Assembly (NCBI GenBank): GCA_963969365.1
Contig: OZ017759.1
Coordinates: 1,116,001-1,180,000, forward strand
Direction of reading: 5' to 3'
Origin: Asterochloris sp. CNOR1
Lineage: Eukaryota > Chlorophyta > Trebouxiophyceae > Trebouxiales > Trebouxiaceae
DNA: 64,000 nt
A model generated the notes under the pieces. It was not told the DNA's origin. It saw only the letters and a list, made by a program, of their open reading frames with translations, and ran no database searches. Shown here piece after piece: positions 32,370 to 44,174 of this stretch (within the stretch, counting starts at the first letter, position 1; each line of letters opens with the position of its first letter). Made by a program: the position numbers and the translations under genes.

Positions 32370-34006
32370 TCTGCTCAGCTGGGTCCTGGGCTTGACAGCT
32401 GCAGCAGCAGGCGCCTTCCTGGCAAGGGTGTCCTCAGCAGCGCCAGGAGTCGCAGCAGGCGTTTGCCTGCCTGTTGCAGCTGGGGTCTCACCCTGCTGGC
32501 TGCCTCTGGCAGCCAGAAGAGCACCCAACTCAGCTGCTGGAGTCTGGCTGGCAAACGACACCTGGGCAGGCTCCTGCTCTGCAGAGGTTCCATTGCCTCC
32601 AGCCTGTGGCGTCTGCAGATGCTTGAGGGTGCCTCCGGCAGGCTGCGCCTTATCAGCCCCTGCAGCCCAGAAGTGTGAGCCCTGAAAACATTCAGACCCT
32701 GACTGGCAAAGCAGGTGCCGCCAATGGCTATCTGAGTTCCAGCTGAAAAGGAAAGCAGGGTTAGAGGTGAGCAGGTGATGCGTAGCCTGGTCAGGGCGTG
32801 GCTCATTGCAGCTTCCCTGTTTTGTTTTGTGTGCAATGCGTGGCCTGGGAGCACGCCTGACTGTGACGCCTAGCCAGCTGTGCGCCCACGGCTCACATGC
32901 AAGCTGCCTGCAGCTACTGCCACCCCCACCAGGAGGCCAGCCAAGTGAATGCCCTCTTGAAAAGACGCCGAGGGCATGCAATTTAGGCCCAGGACCCCAC
33001 CTGCAGGCTGAGTCGGGGCCCCATCTGCGCTTCCAGTCACAGGCCCCAGCCTTGCCTCGGCTTCTCGGGCAGCTGCAGGCTTGGCCTTTGCCTCAGCCAT
33101 TGCAGCAGCCTGTTCAGCAGTGCCGGGGTCTGCTGCCAGCGCAGAATTTTGTAAAACCTGCGCAGAGACCCCAGCCTCAGCCTCATCTGCAGCCCTCCTA
33201 CCAGCGGCAAGCTCTGCTGCAGGATTCTGCTGGGCCCCTGCAGAGGGCCCAGCCTCAGGCGCAGCATCCTCGCCTGCCCCTGTAGAGGCTGCAGCTGCCT
33301 GCCTGCCTGCCTTGCCAGCTGGCTCGTTGGCAGGGGCAAGGGCAGTGGCTGCAGACTTGGGGGCTGTGATGGACAACATCCTGCGAGGGCGCTTAAATGC
33401 TGCGCCCCCAGCAGCGCCAGGCTCTGCTGCTGCCTGGCCAGCCCATGTTGTGCTGCTGGCACCACCTCCAGCCAGCCCATGGCCCTGCGGGGCCCTGCCA
33501 TGCTTAGTGGTGGGCCATTGTCCCAAAGAGTGTGGCTGCTGGTGCCCGGGCGTAGCAGCCTGGCCGCTAGGGGCAGGTGGCCCTGTGCCAGCCTGCTGGT
33601 ACTTCCTGTGCATGGCCCACTGGTCGCCATAGAGGCCCCAGGCCTGCCTGTCAGCCTGCTGCTCCATGCCCTGGAAGGCCTGGCTCCCGGTGTACTGGGG
33701 CATGTACTCTTGCTGGGCCATCTGGGCATAGGCTGCCTGGCCCATCTGCTCATGACCTGCACATGCGGCCTCGCTCCCAGCATACTGGGGCATGTAGTCT
33801 AGCTGGGCCATCTGGGCATAGGCTGCCTGGTCAATCAGGTCATAACCTGCACATACGGCTTGGCGATCAGTGGGTGGGGCTTGACTGCTTGCAGGCAAGC
33901 GGGCTGCCATGATAATTCCTTGTGAGATGCTTGGCCCAGTGATGGTTGCGGCAGGCTTATGGGCTGCCTTGGGAGCTTCAGCAGGCAACGCCATTCCACC
34001 CGCAAC
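32370..34006 (-). CDS. Gln/Ala-rich protein with YAQMAQ repeats, unknown
   Basis: One long exon runs on the minus strand from an acceptor at 34006 (or an ATG at 33994, MALPAEAPKAAHKPAATI) to about 33000, ending APTQPAG. A second piece reads from about 32690 (SHFWAAGADKAQP) to about 32370 (RTQLSRPA). It contains two 30-residue tandem units (QAAYAQMAQLDYMPQYAG and QAAYAQMAQQEYMPQYTG), a basic cluster FKRPRRML that could be a nuclear signal, and Ala/Glu-rich helices at the end. It might be an RNA- or chromatin-associated protein by composition, but no fold is recognised. It may also be the 5' part of the same transcription unit as the U-box gene; neither start nor stop is certain. Confidence 0.4.
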
Positions 34007-35618
34007 CTGGTGCAAGCAGCAGGCAGCCCACAAGCTGCATGCCACATGTCAGAGCGTGTCAGCATGGCGCAGGCTGGGCTTGCAGGAGACAGAAGCATTT
34101 GAGTGCATCCTGTGGGCTCCTACTGCAGACTGAAATGACTGATGTGGCCACTGTGCAATGAGATGCACTGGCTTGCCTGCTGATGCCATAAAGGCGGCCT
34201 GTGGCATCACGAGATAGCCTGCGCTGGCCATGCCAGGCTGGTCCATGCTGTGCGGAGCGGAGGGCTACACTGTGGCTATGGCAGAAGTCTGGTAGTTGGC
34301 TAGAGCAGAGTGAACAATGGATCTGGCGTTTGTGGCACAGCCCTCGGGGTCAATGTTTCCTCAACGTTGTTGAAGCTGTGTCTGCCGCAAGTCTGGTCTA
34401 CACTGGTCTATCGAGCTGCATTGTCAAGGGCTAGCAGAACATTGAGCTCACCGCCTCAAAGCTGCACTCAGGCTGCCTGGTCGAGCACAGGGCGCCAACA
34501 CTGCAGGCTTCTGGCCAAACATCCATGGATGGAGTTTGGTGCTTGCCCACCTCATAGATCCCTTATGCGGTTTTGTCAGAACCCTTGTTGTAGCGGCAAA
34601 ATGAGCACTGCGCTCTTATTTCGCAGGACCCATGTCACAACCTCTGGGCTTAGTGCATGCAGCTTACTGCTATGCTGGCCTCATGCAAGTGCTCATCTCA
34701 AGCATGCTGCTGTGCCCTATCTCACAAGATACTCTTGCACAAGCCAGAGGCAGAATTGCAGCTCAGTTTGTGTTGTGCACATTCTGTGCCCCCATCTTGA
34801 AAGGGAGCCCATCTGTGTCCAAGCTGCAGCAGGGGCTGGGTTGGGCTCCCAGCCTTGCTGCACCGCCTCACATGGTCATGCGCAACACACATATGGTGTC
34901 TAGCCTACCATCCACTTAGCTCAGCAGTGGCATTGCAGGTGGGGTGTCCTGGGAACAAAAGAAGGCCAGAGCGGGTGTCCCCTCATGTTGGCTTCTCAAT
35001 GATTAACAGCTGTCTTGCCTGCCCAAACAACTTGTACTGTACCCTTCTGCGGTGGTACATGATGGATGCTCAACCTGTGTATTGCCATGCTGTGGACACC
35101 TGATCCTGGTCCTCCCAGGCAGCTTGTTGCAAGCTGCTGTGACAACTGCTCCAGCTGCTTGCATCATACAGTCTGTGGCAAGCTGCTTTGACAGTCTGTG
35201 GCTCTGGCTGCTTGCATCACCAAAAAAAGCTGACAACACAACAGATATCCCCCTCTAAAGCCACATAGTTGCTGAGGGATACAGGATCAGGGAATTTGCC
35301 AACATGGCCGAAAGCAGCCTCAAGTGCCTTGTGTGGGGGTCCTGGATTGAGTCAAAGTCGCAGTGAGCTTGACAAGGCTTGTATCTGTCCCTCCCCCGTA
35401 GCATCTGGGTGGAAAATGGTGGAGGTGTTTTATTTGGAAAAAATGTTGCAGTGGCATGTGTCAGAAGCACTGAGCAGTGCTAGCACTCATTTGGGTTCTC
35501 AAGGTGCAGTACAACAGTATGAACACACAGACAGACCCACAAAAATGGCTTTCTTAATTTCTGTGCACACATGTTCAAAATGATCCAAACATGCTGGGTC
35601 AGGCTGAGATTATTCTGA
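34007..35618. other. Region without a supportable gene
   Basis: Open frames on both strands have biased, Cys/His/Ser-rich composition typical of shadow frames, and I find no splice-compatible exon chain. A local direct repeat of about 50 bp is visible at about 35120-35220 (CAAGCTGC then CTGCTTGCATCA twice). The promoter of the minus-strand YAQMAQ gene and the 3' end of the next minus-strand gene should lie here. Confidence 0.4.
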
Positions 35619-37370
35619 CTATGACAGATTGGCATCCAGTTTGCGGAGGCTGTCGTCTAGGGCACTCATGGCAGCGTTGCTGCATGGCATCTGGCTGTGA
35701 GGCGAGGTGCTCTGGCTGGGTCCAGGCTGGGGGCCTGGCAGACCAGGCACCTGCACCTGCTGAAAGGGGCTCAACATGGGCGGCGCTATCTGGACAGCAG
35801 GTCCCAGTGTGCTAACAGGTGCTTGAGACCCTGATGACTGTCCGCCATGCCCCTGCAGCTGATTGGCAGCAAGCCAGGCTCGGCTGGCAGCAGGGCTGCC
35901 TCCCTCTGTGGTCATGCTCACCCGCCCCCGGCGCGTCAGTGGCAGGCTCAGATCATTGCCCTGTAGGCTAATCCTTTTGCTGTCCAGCGCTGCTTCCATG
36001 GCGCAGGCCTCTGTGGGAGACTCTGCTGAGGGCTGGGCAAGGCCTGCCTGGAAGCTACCAGGGTCTGCATAACCTGCAGCCCACAGCAGCCGGATGTTAG
36101 AAATTGGGTTCGACTCTTATGTGCAGCAGCTCGCAAGTTCACGCACTGGCAGCTGCCAGCCTTGTCTGGGCAGCTGCAATCAACAAGTATCTGAAGCAGC
36201 AGAGAAGCTGACGCATGCCTCAGGCAGCTGTACAGCTTGGCACCAGCACAATCCTTTGGTGAACTTTGCAGACGCACTCAAGGCTACCTTGGCAACTCAA
36301 GGGTCCAGCCTTGGCTTAATCGCATACCTTGCTGAACGACCTGCGCCTCCAGAGGGTGAACCACAAAAGGGTTTGTGGCTGGCTCAGACCCTGCACGCAC
36401 AACATCAGGCTGGTTCAGGCCACCATGTCGGCCACAGACACAAAACCAATTTCCACAATTTTCTCCTAATCAGATGCAGCAGCCAATGCTACCCACTTGG
36501 CACAGACCACTAGCAGCAGCTGTGAGTGCACAGCCAACCTTGCATCTATAGGCATCCCGGGCCAGACACTCAGGCCTGCAAGGGGGCAGAGGGACGCCAC
36601 ACACTGTGCACTGCTTTGCAGCCAGCAGCACCCCTTCTAGCCTTCAGCAGTCCACAGTGCATGGCCAGCCAGCCCAGGCCACGTGAGCACAGTGAAACAG
36701 ACTGGAAACATCCTGGCACAACCTAGCTTGGGCAGACCCACACAAACCAGAACAGCATATCCTAGCTGGGGGCCGGCAGCGTTACATGCAAACGCACAAA
36801 CCCCTAGCCTCCAGAGCAAACAGTGCATAGCCAATGAACTCAGATTGGGTTAAGTTATGGAGGACTGCAGTGCAAAATCCCTGGGAGACGGGGACGACAC
36901 CCTCAAACACCCTGGAGCCTCGCTGCTTTTCTCCTGCCTGTGCTCCTGCACCTGTCTGCAGGGCCAAGTCATCCCCGCAGCCACACTACAGAGGTTAGAG
37001 TACGAAATCGCCTCAGCAAGCTTTGTATGAAACATACTGGCAGGTGCTCAGCAGCCTCACCAGCAAGCTTGGCCTCCTCTGCTGAGGCTTTGGCCTCCAG
37101 ATTGGCACTGTGGGCATCCACCTGAGCCTGAGCCTGCTGCTCCCTCAAGGCGCTCTGCTGCTGCTGGGGTCGTGCATGTGAGCTGCTGCTGCGCCGCCTG
37201 CAGCAGGACAGCTTGGGGTTGGCCCGGGTTGCCAGGTGGTGACTGGCCCCTCTTGGACCCTGAGCAGATTGGCAACATCTCATGCGCGATAAACAGCACA
37301 AGAGGCAGGCAGTGGCTCCTGCAACTTTCAGAGCCAGATGTGTGCCGCAGTGATGTGCCAACACATGCAT
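35619..37370 (-). CDS. Small coiled-coil protein, unknown
   Basis: Two minus-strand exons join in phase 1: 37370-37061 and 36073-35619. Exon 1 contains QQQQSALREQQAQAQVDAHS and EAKASAEEAKLAG, a Gln/Ala/Glu helix likely to form a coiled coil. Exon 2 reads YADPGSFQAGLAQPSAESP, then MEAALDSKRISLQGNDLSL, then a Ser/Pro/Gln-rich tail ending ALDDSLRKLDANLS and a stop. About 254 residues from the ATG at 37370, or 225 from the ATG at 37283. The start is weakly determined: the first ATG lies only about 20 bp after the stop of the OTU gene on the same strand. Function unknown. Confidence 0.55.
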
Positions 37371-37388
37371 GGGCAAAAGGCAAAACCC

Positions 37389-40300
37389 TCACTGGATACT
37401 GTTGTAGTGAATTGGGGCTATGTATGTTAGCCACACTTCGAGATTGACTTTCAGCTGCTTTGGCTCATAGCTGCAGCACAAGAAGCACCTGAGACTGCTA
37501 GGAAGTTGACGAGAGAGGCAGGGTTCAGCTTCAAAGAAAGACCCAAACGCTGTATACGCAGCGCACCGTATGAACCAATGCTGGACGTCACTGGTGAGCA
37601 CATTGACTACCACTCCATAGCTATCACACACAGCACGCTGCAGGGCACAGTGGGAGGCTCACTTTGGCTGTCCCCAACTCAATGGTAGTTGGCAAAGTCT
37701 GGTCATTTGTGCACTGGAATCGTGCCACCACCCTTGTAGGGGCCACTGCAGTATCTACCCCTTGAACCAGAGCGCACAAGGCATTGCACGTCAACATGCA
37801 GCCAGTCAATGTTGCATGCCACACAAGTGGGTTGCCTCAATTGAAAGGCTGCAGTCAGATCGTCAAGGCTGTGCCAGGCCCAGCATCAAGAGCCAGGCAT
37901 GCAAAGCATCAACAGGCATGCAAAGCATCAATAGCAGGGGAGGCATGTCACATTGCGCTGCTGCAGGCACAGCTCACCCCCTGCAGTGCCACCAAGGCAT
38001 GCACAGCCCTCAATCCAAGGCGTGCAGTACTCCAGGCAGTGAGGCAAGGGACAGCATGGTGTTGACCGCGACGGCCAACCACGACGCACCACACACAGCT
38101 CATCCCCCCAGGCGTGGCTTTCGCTCATCTCTGCAAGCCAGTCGTCAAAGCCCTCATCTGCCAGGAAGCACTCATACTCCTCCCTGCAACCCAGGTGGGG
38201 CCAGGTGGTTCTGCTGGCCTGTCTTGCGGCGCAGCATGTGTGCAGTCAGGTGGAGTCCCTGTCCCAGCAGGGACACTGTGCACTGCACTTGCGGTGGGCT
38301 CCAATCAGATGTGGCTGCTGTGCCTTAAGCTCAAGCCAGCCAAGCCTTTCTGCAGCTCAGATGCCCCCATCGAGATGTCTCCTTTGCCCTGAGCTCAGTC
38401 AGGGCCAGAGCCCTTCTGCAGCTCATTTGGGCCACAGCCTTTCTGCATTTTGAGGAGGCTCACTGGAGGTGTGTCTGCTCTGTCTGAAAGTGTAACTCAT
38501 CCACAGCCTTTCTACTGCTCAACAGGACCTCAGGCCAGTGTGCAACCTGGAGCAAGGCCTGACATGCATGCCTTCCACTTGCTCGACAGAACTGAGGCGC
38601 GGCAAAGCTTGCCTGTTGGACCTTATGTGCTCCACGGCCCTCCGCCTGACGCCCTTGTGGAAGTCTTCTGTGCCCCAAAGGTTGTAGCTAATGGAGCGGA
38701 ACTGCAGCAACGGCAGTAACACATCGGCAACTGCACGCTTGTGTGTCTCGGGGCGCTGGCCTGTTGTTTCAAGCCTTGCTCTGACATGCTGCTGAGGCTG
38801 CCTGCCAGCAGGTAGTGAAGCTGCTTGATTTGGCACAGCACTGCCAGCAGGCAGCCACCTCAGCCGCCCAGTGAAGCTTATGACCAGCAGCTTGTGTAGG
38901 CTTGGCAGCCGTCAGTGCCAGTCAAGCTGCTGCAGGGCTTGGCAAGGCTTTCCACCCTTTTCAGCAGCAGCATGGCAGTACCAGTGCGCGTATGATGGCC
39001 TTGAAGCTTCGAGCTCAAGCAGCACAGAGACAGCCGATATTGCTGCCTATGACATGTGTAAATGCTTCAAGCTTTCACAGCTGTTACGAAGCGTTGCCCC
39101 TCACCAAGCAGGTGTTGTCACAGCCCATGAGGTGATGAATAGTCCTGAGCTTTTGCAGTACCAGCCAGGGCCTGCAGCTGGCTTGCAGAATTCCTGCTAG
39201 AAGCATCTCCAGGGAAGCAGGCACCAGGTGTGCGTGACTAGGTGGGCTTGTATAAACATCACACTCACTAGGCAAGTGCTGTTGCTGCCTATGATATGTC
39301 TAATAACCTTAAGCCTGTCCAAGGCCAGCAGCCACCCTCATCTGGCAGAATGGGGCAGCATGAGCTTTTGCAGCTCTGACAGAACTCCAAAGCCACTGGC
39401 AACAGCAGCCCTCACCACACAAGCGCCACTGTGTACACGTGTTGCACCAAAGATCACAACTGCTCACCAGGCAGGCACCATCGCTGCCCATAACATGCAT
39501 GACAAGCTTCAGGTTGTCCAACCGCTCCCGGAGGCGCTGCTCATCACTCATTTTCTCACTGAAGGCCCCCTGCTGCTGCTCTGTCTTGATTGCATCCTCC
39601 AAGGAGTGGCGGCTCTGCGTCCATACATCTTCCTTGCGAAGAGTACCTGCACAGCAACTCGCGTCCTGCCTTGGCATGCAGGAGACGGGCAAACTGGTCG
39701 TCCTCTTTGCCTGCGCAATGGGCTGGGCCATGTCTCAGCATGCAGGCAGCCTCTTGCCAGACTTTGACTTTGATGGAGTGGCTACTCTGGGCCCATATAT
39801 GCCCTTTGCGCAGAGTGTCTGTGCTGAGCTGGGCCAGTGCCAACACAGCGGGTACACATGTTCCTTGTGCAGAGTGCCTGCTGTCTTGGCAGGCAGTGAG
39901 CAAGCCAGCAGGGGCATGCAGCTTGCACAAACGGTCTGCACTGGGCTGAGCCATGTTTGACAACTGATGAGTGACTTGCAGGGAGCCGCAGCAATGACAG
40001 AGGTACCCATGCCGGACGATGGTCGCCAGAGATAGGGGTGACATCGTCCCACATCACTGGCATCATCAGTCAGCCCATTTGCTGCTGGGAGGAGAGCTGC
40101 TGGCTTGTCCTGAGATGTCAATTGACAGCTGGCTGAGCAGTCCATTGCGGAGCAAGCAAACTGAAGCACCTGGGCTGCAAAACCCCCAGGTCTTTGCAGT
40201 GACCTGCTCACCTGCTGTGACTTGGAGGCTGGGAGGGCGCATACTGCTGACCCTTCTGAACACACCGCCATGCTTCTCTCCTTCGCGTGCTGGGACGTAA

Positions 40301-40685
40301 ACATTTGCTGAACTGGGGTCGGCAGTGACTGGAACCACCAGGCTCTTCAGACCTGTCAGGATCTCTTTGGTGAAGCTGGTGTGTGTTTCGTCAGCATTCA
40401 CTTCTGGGGCTGGGAGGTCTTCTGCTGACCTGCTACGATGGTGCCTGCACTGTGGGCGCACACTCACACATGCTGCAGAAAGGACCTACCAAGCACACTG
40501 CAGCCTCTGCCCTGAACAGCTGTCCATGCAAAATAGCTATCGTATACAGATCTGACATCCAAGCACCCAGTACACTAAGGGGAGCCAGCCAAGCACCCCA
40601 GGTCGATGAATGTACTACTCTTGCCCCAAACAGTCGTAATGTGGAAGGGTGGCACTGACCTGCCATGGATGAAGGGAAACCTCAT
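37389..40685 (-). CDS. OTU-family cysteine protease (deubiquitinase)
   Basis: Seven minus-strand exons join in phase: 40685-40660, 40444-40212, 39646-39468, 38701-38622, 38183-38090, 37637-37567, 37470-37389, about 254 residues. The OTU core is complete: GSDGACL|FRSISYNLWGTED across an intron gives the catalytic Asp and Cys. AVEHIR|EEYECFLADEGFDDW, then ESHAWGDELCV, then RAVCDSYGVVVNVL follow, and the catalytic His is in TYIAPIHYNSIQ at the C-terminus. OTU proteases cleave ubiquitin chains. The N-terminal 85 residues (SAEDLPAPEVNADETH) are outside the domain and may bind partners. Exon 1 is only 26 bp (MRFPFIHG) and is inferred from phase and splice sites. The introns on both sides of exon 3 hold three copies each of the neighbouring exon edge. 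Confidence 0.88.
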
Positions 40686-40792
40686 GCTGAAAATGGGCCT
40701 GGGGAATGCATTTATGTGTTAGACTTGGGTCTGATAAGTGGCCAGTCAGGCAGCCGAGTCTCGGATAGGACCTATCTGACCTGCGAGTCACC
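40686..40792. promoter_or_regulatory. Divergent promoter between OTU and dioxygenase genes
   Basis: 107 bp separate the two ATGs on opposite strands, so both promoters and 5' untranslated regions must be packed here. No TATA box is evident. The size depends on the inferred first exon of the OTU gene. Confidence 0.5.
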
Positions 40793-43661
40793 ATGCTGAG
40801 GCAACTTGCTGCCCGCAGCAGAGCCTCATGGCAGAGTGCCAAGCAGTGTGCAGCTGCATTCCATGCCATTCCCAGCATTGACATCTCGCCACTTGTGCAA
40901 CAGTTACAGGTACAAGTGGCAGTGCTTCCTGCACTTCTCTCTTTAATATCATGCTGCTGGCATTGCACGATGCAGCTGTCCTGATGCCTGCAGACTCACC
41001 ACCCCGCGGTACAGCAGGTGGCTAAGCAGCTGCACGCTGCCTGCACAGATGTCGGTTTCTTCTACATCTCAGGACACGGGGTGCCACCACAGGTGCAGGA
41101 GGATGTCCTCAAACAGGCGCGAGCATGGTTCCAGCTGCCGGTGAGAGCTGCTTTGCTTGGAGAGTGGGTGCAGATGCGCATGTCTCTTCCTGCCATGAGA
41201 ACTGGTGTCATGCTTGATGCCTGCACTGTCTGCAGAGCTGCTGAAGTGAGGGCCCAGTACAGAGCAAACACAGCAATGCACAGCAGGGTACCAGTGCAGA
41301 GCTTATCCCTGACACCTTTGTGTCCGAATGTGTAGCAGCAAATCAAGTCTGGGCAGTCACAGATCCAGCTCAGCTTCAGCTTTCCTGTGTGGCTGAACAG
41401 ACTCCCGGTGCCAAAAATTGGTCCGATGAGGGACTCATCACTTTCCCTTATCAAGGAGAGCGCAGGCATGCCCCCTTGCCTGCAGGAGCATGTAAAGGGC
41501 CAAATAGAGATCCAGCCTGAGACAAACTACCGAGGGTACCAGCGTCTGGGGGCCAATGTGACTCGATATGATGGCGGCTTTGCCCGGGACTTCCATGAGG
41601 CCATTGACCTCTACAGGGAGGTGGACGCACGCCAGCTGCAGGTGAGGCTCACATGTGCCACCTCACAAGATGCTGGTGAGGTGTGTCTGCTGCCACTTCC
41701 CACACAGCGTGGGCAGGGGATGCTGGCACCAGCCGTCTTCCCCTTCAGGGATGCATTGCCAGACTGGGGCAGTGCGCACAGTGCCCACCAGTTGCCAGTG
41801 AGAAGCAGAGCACCTGCTGGTCAGACATGTTGGGTGGCGCAGCAGGCAGGGCTGGGTCACGAGCCACTTGAGGGAGCGCTCCTGTCTGAGGCAGGGTGGG
41901 TCTCCAGTCTGCACAATGAAGGGTTCTGACACCCCTGCTGCATCTTGGGCAGGTCATGCTGTGCCTTTTCTGGAATGCAGATAGCCGCCAGCCCCATCCA
42001 TGGCCACAACCAGTGGCCAGTGCAGCTGCCGGCATTTGATGATGCCCTGCGCGGCTACATCCAGAGCATGCTTGGCCTGGGCGCTGTGCTGATGGAGGGT
42101 GAGGACCCTGCTGCTGAATGCACCACAGACCTGGGGTCTTGGTACATGGCAGGGCAGCAGTGCCAGAGATGGTCTGCCGCAAGTACCCTGCACATGTCCT
42201 GCAGCTTGTTGCTGGACTAGCTGACTGCAGGTTGGTGAGGCCGCCGACGCTCAGCTTGTGACTGCACTGCTGCGTTGTAAGACGTGCACTGCTGCCTGGC
42301 AGCATGGCAGCAAGCCGTCGATGTCCTCCTGCTGCGCCTCAAACTCCGTGACTTGTTGTGCCTTACCTGGGCTCACACCTTGCTGCCTGCTGCAGGCATT
42401 GCCCTAGCTCTGGGCCTCCCTCGCCAGTACTTTGCAGGGCAGAGGGCTGGCCAGGCTGCCAGCTACTGGTGTGCAAGAGTGATCCACTACCCGCCTCTCA
42501 CTCAGGGAGATGCACACAGGTGTGCTGCCAAAGTCACACACCATGCCTTGGCAACAATGCAGCAGATCTGTCATCGTGCTGCTGCAAGTGGTCAGCATCA
42601 TCTTTTGAGAAGGTCGAGAGGTGGTGGACAGGCCACACGGCGAGCAAAGCGGCACCTTGTGACCCGCCAACTGTCATCAGCTGGCAGCCATGGGGTGTCA
42701 CTGTAAGAGCTGGCAGCCAATGACATCATTTGTGAAAACAGTTTTGGCTTTGAGTTTCTCTGACTGCCTCATCAAAGCCAATGCAGCTTGGTAGCTGCAA
42801 AGCGCCAGCACGTGCCTGGGACGCAGTGAGGTCTAACCCCTTAATGCATTGGGAGCCAGTGTACTGAGGTCTGCGATGCAGTGCAGGGAGAGGCAGGGAG
42901 GCCTGCGTGAGGCTGCTGCAGCTGCTGTCGCTGAGGGTGCAGAGGTGGACCGCAGCGTGCAACTGAGCTGTGGGGAACATGCTGACTATGGCCTGTTGAC
43001 ATTTGTAAATCAGGAAGATCACGTTGCAGCCCTGCAGGTAAGTGCTCTCGCCTTCATTCTATTGCCAGGGGCTTGGCTGTGTGCGCTGATCTGGACCTAT
43101 CCGCCTTGCTGCATTCGCCACAAGCAGTGCTGTACAGACTTTCTGACCGACTCACACTTGCAGGTCAGACTGTTCAGGCTTGCGTGTGCTGACCGGAGAC
43201 AAGCCCTGCAATGGCTCGCCGCCTGCAGGTCAAGAACGCAGAGGGTCACTGGATCACTGCCTACCCTGTGCCAGGCACTTTTGTGTGCAACCTCGGCGAC
43301 ATGCTCAAAGTCTGGAGCAATGGTCTCTACCAGCCCACCATGCACAGAGTCATCAATGCAGACCCCACCCAGTCCCGAGTGTCCCTCCCCTTCTTTTATG
43401 AGCCATGCTTTGATGCTCTGGTGGAGCCACCGATGGAGCTGCTGCAGCGTTTGAGGTGGGACCTGACACGCTTCTCAGATGTTGTGCACAATGCTTTTTT
43501 TTGGTGGCTGCACCCACCTGTGTGCTGCAGTGTCATGACCTAGGATCTCTTTCACCAGTCAAAATCAGCTCGGTTTGTGCTGCAGAATGCAGCCTCAGGA
43601 GCAGTCGGTGCTGTACGGGCGGCATCTGGAAAGCAAGGTCCTACGCAACTTTGAGCTCTAG
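40793..43661 (+). CDS. 2-oxoglutarate/Fe(II)-dependent dioxygenase, isopenicillin-N-synthase-like
   Basis: Eight exons join in phase: 40793-40909, 41018-41140, 41486-41641, 41981-42098, 42396-42519, 42956-43037, 43229-43455, 43586-43661, 340 residues. The N-terminal DIOX_N part reads [14 protein letters not shown] and [15 protein letters not shown]; then [14 protein letters not shown] follows. The catalytic part has the HxD iron ligands in [12 protein letters not shown], the distal His in MHRVINADP and the 2-oxoglutarate-binding R-x-S in [11 protein letters not shown]. It ends LRNFEL. Such enzymes oxidise small molecules with O2 and 2-oxoglutarate; the substrate cannot be told, and the family includes many plant and fungal metabolite enzymes. 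The N-terminus ([18 protein letters not shown]) is basic and might target mitochondria or plastid. Confidence 0.92.
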
Positions 43662-43736
43662 CACAACAGCTCTAGCACAACAGGATGGATTCTGCATGTA
43701 TCACCATGAGCGTATCACCATTAATCAATACTGTGT

Positions 43737-43741
43737 TGTAA
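43737..43741 (+). terminator. TGTAA poly(A) signal after the dioxygenase
   Basis: TGTAA lies 76 bp after the TAG stop of the dioxygenase gene, a usual distance for a green-algal poly(A) signal. Confidence 0.5.
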
Positions 43742-44174
43742 TGTTGCAATATACTGAGGGACTTGAGCCATGAATGTGCCAAGCCTGAGTACGTGCTCCT
43801 AGTTCTGCTTGTGAATGCTTCTTGTGTTCTGAGCGATGCATTCCAAGTGATCACTGCGCTGGTGCAGTGGGCAAAAATACAGCATACAGGTGAAGGTTCG
43901 GCAAGGGCTAGTGCACTCTCTACACAGCTCAGAAACCCCTCATGTGCTGACTGAAGGTGAAGGGGAAGCACAGGCTGCTGCTCTCAACAGACAACATCAG
44001 TTCAAACCAGCTTTCCAGCTGCTGGCAAAGTGATGGGCCACTAGCTGTGGAGAATCTGGCGTCACAAGCTGCTTGAAGGGATAGGATTCCGGGCACTGTC
44101 CACCAGGGCTGTAGCCAAATGCCTGCAGCCATCTAAACCTGATGTCCTAGGCCTGGCAGTGAGCACCCATACTG

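Noticed and set aside
34310-34903. Plus-strand open frame of about 198 codons as a gene
   Set aside because: Composition is Cys/Ser/His-rich with no domain, no acceptable start context and no exon partners.
36095-36125. GGGTTCGACTC as a tRNA T-arm
   Set aside because: The flanks do not form the five-base T stem, and no D-arm or acceptor stem is found upstream. It lies in an intron of the coiled-coil gene.
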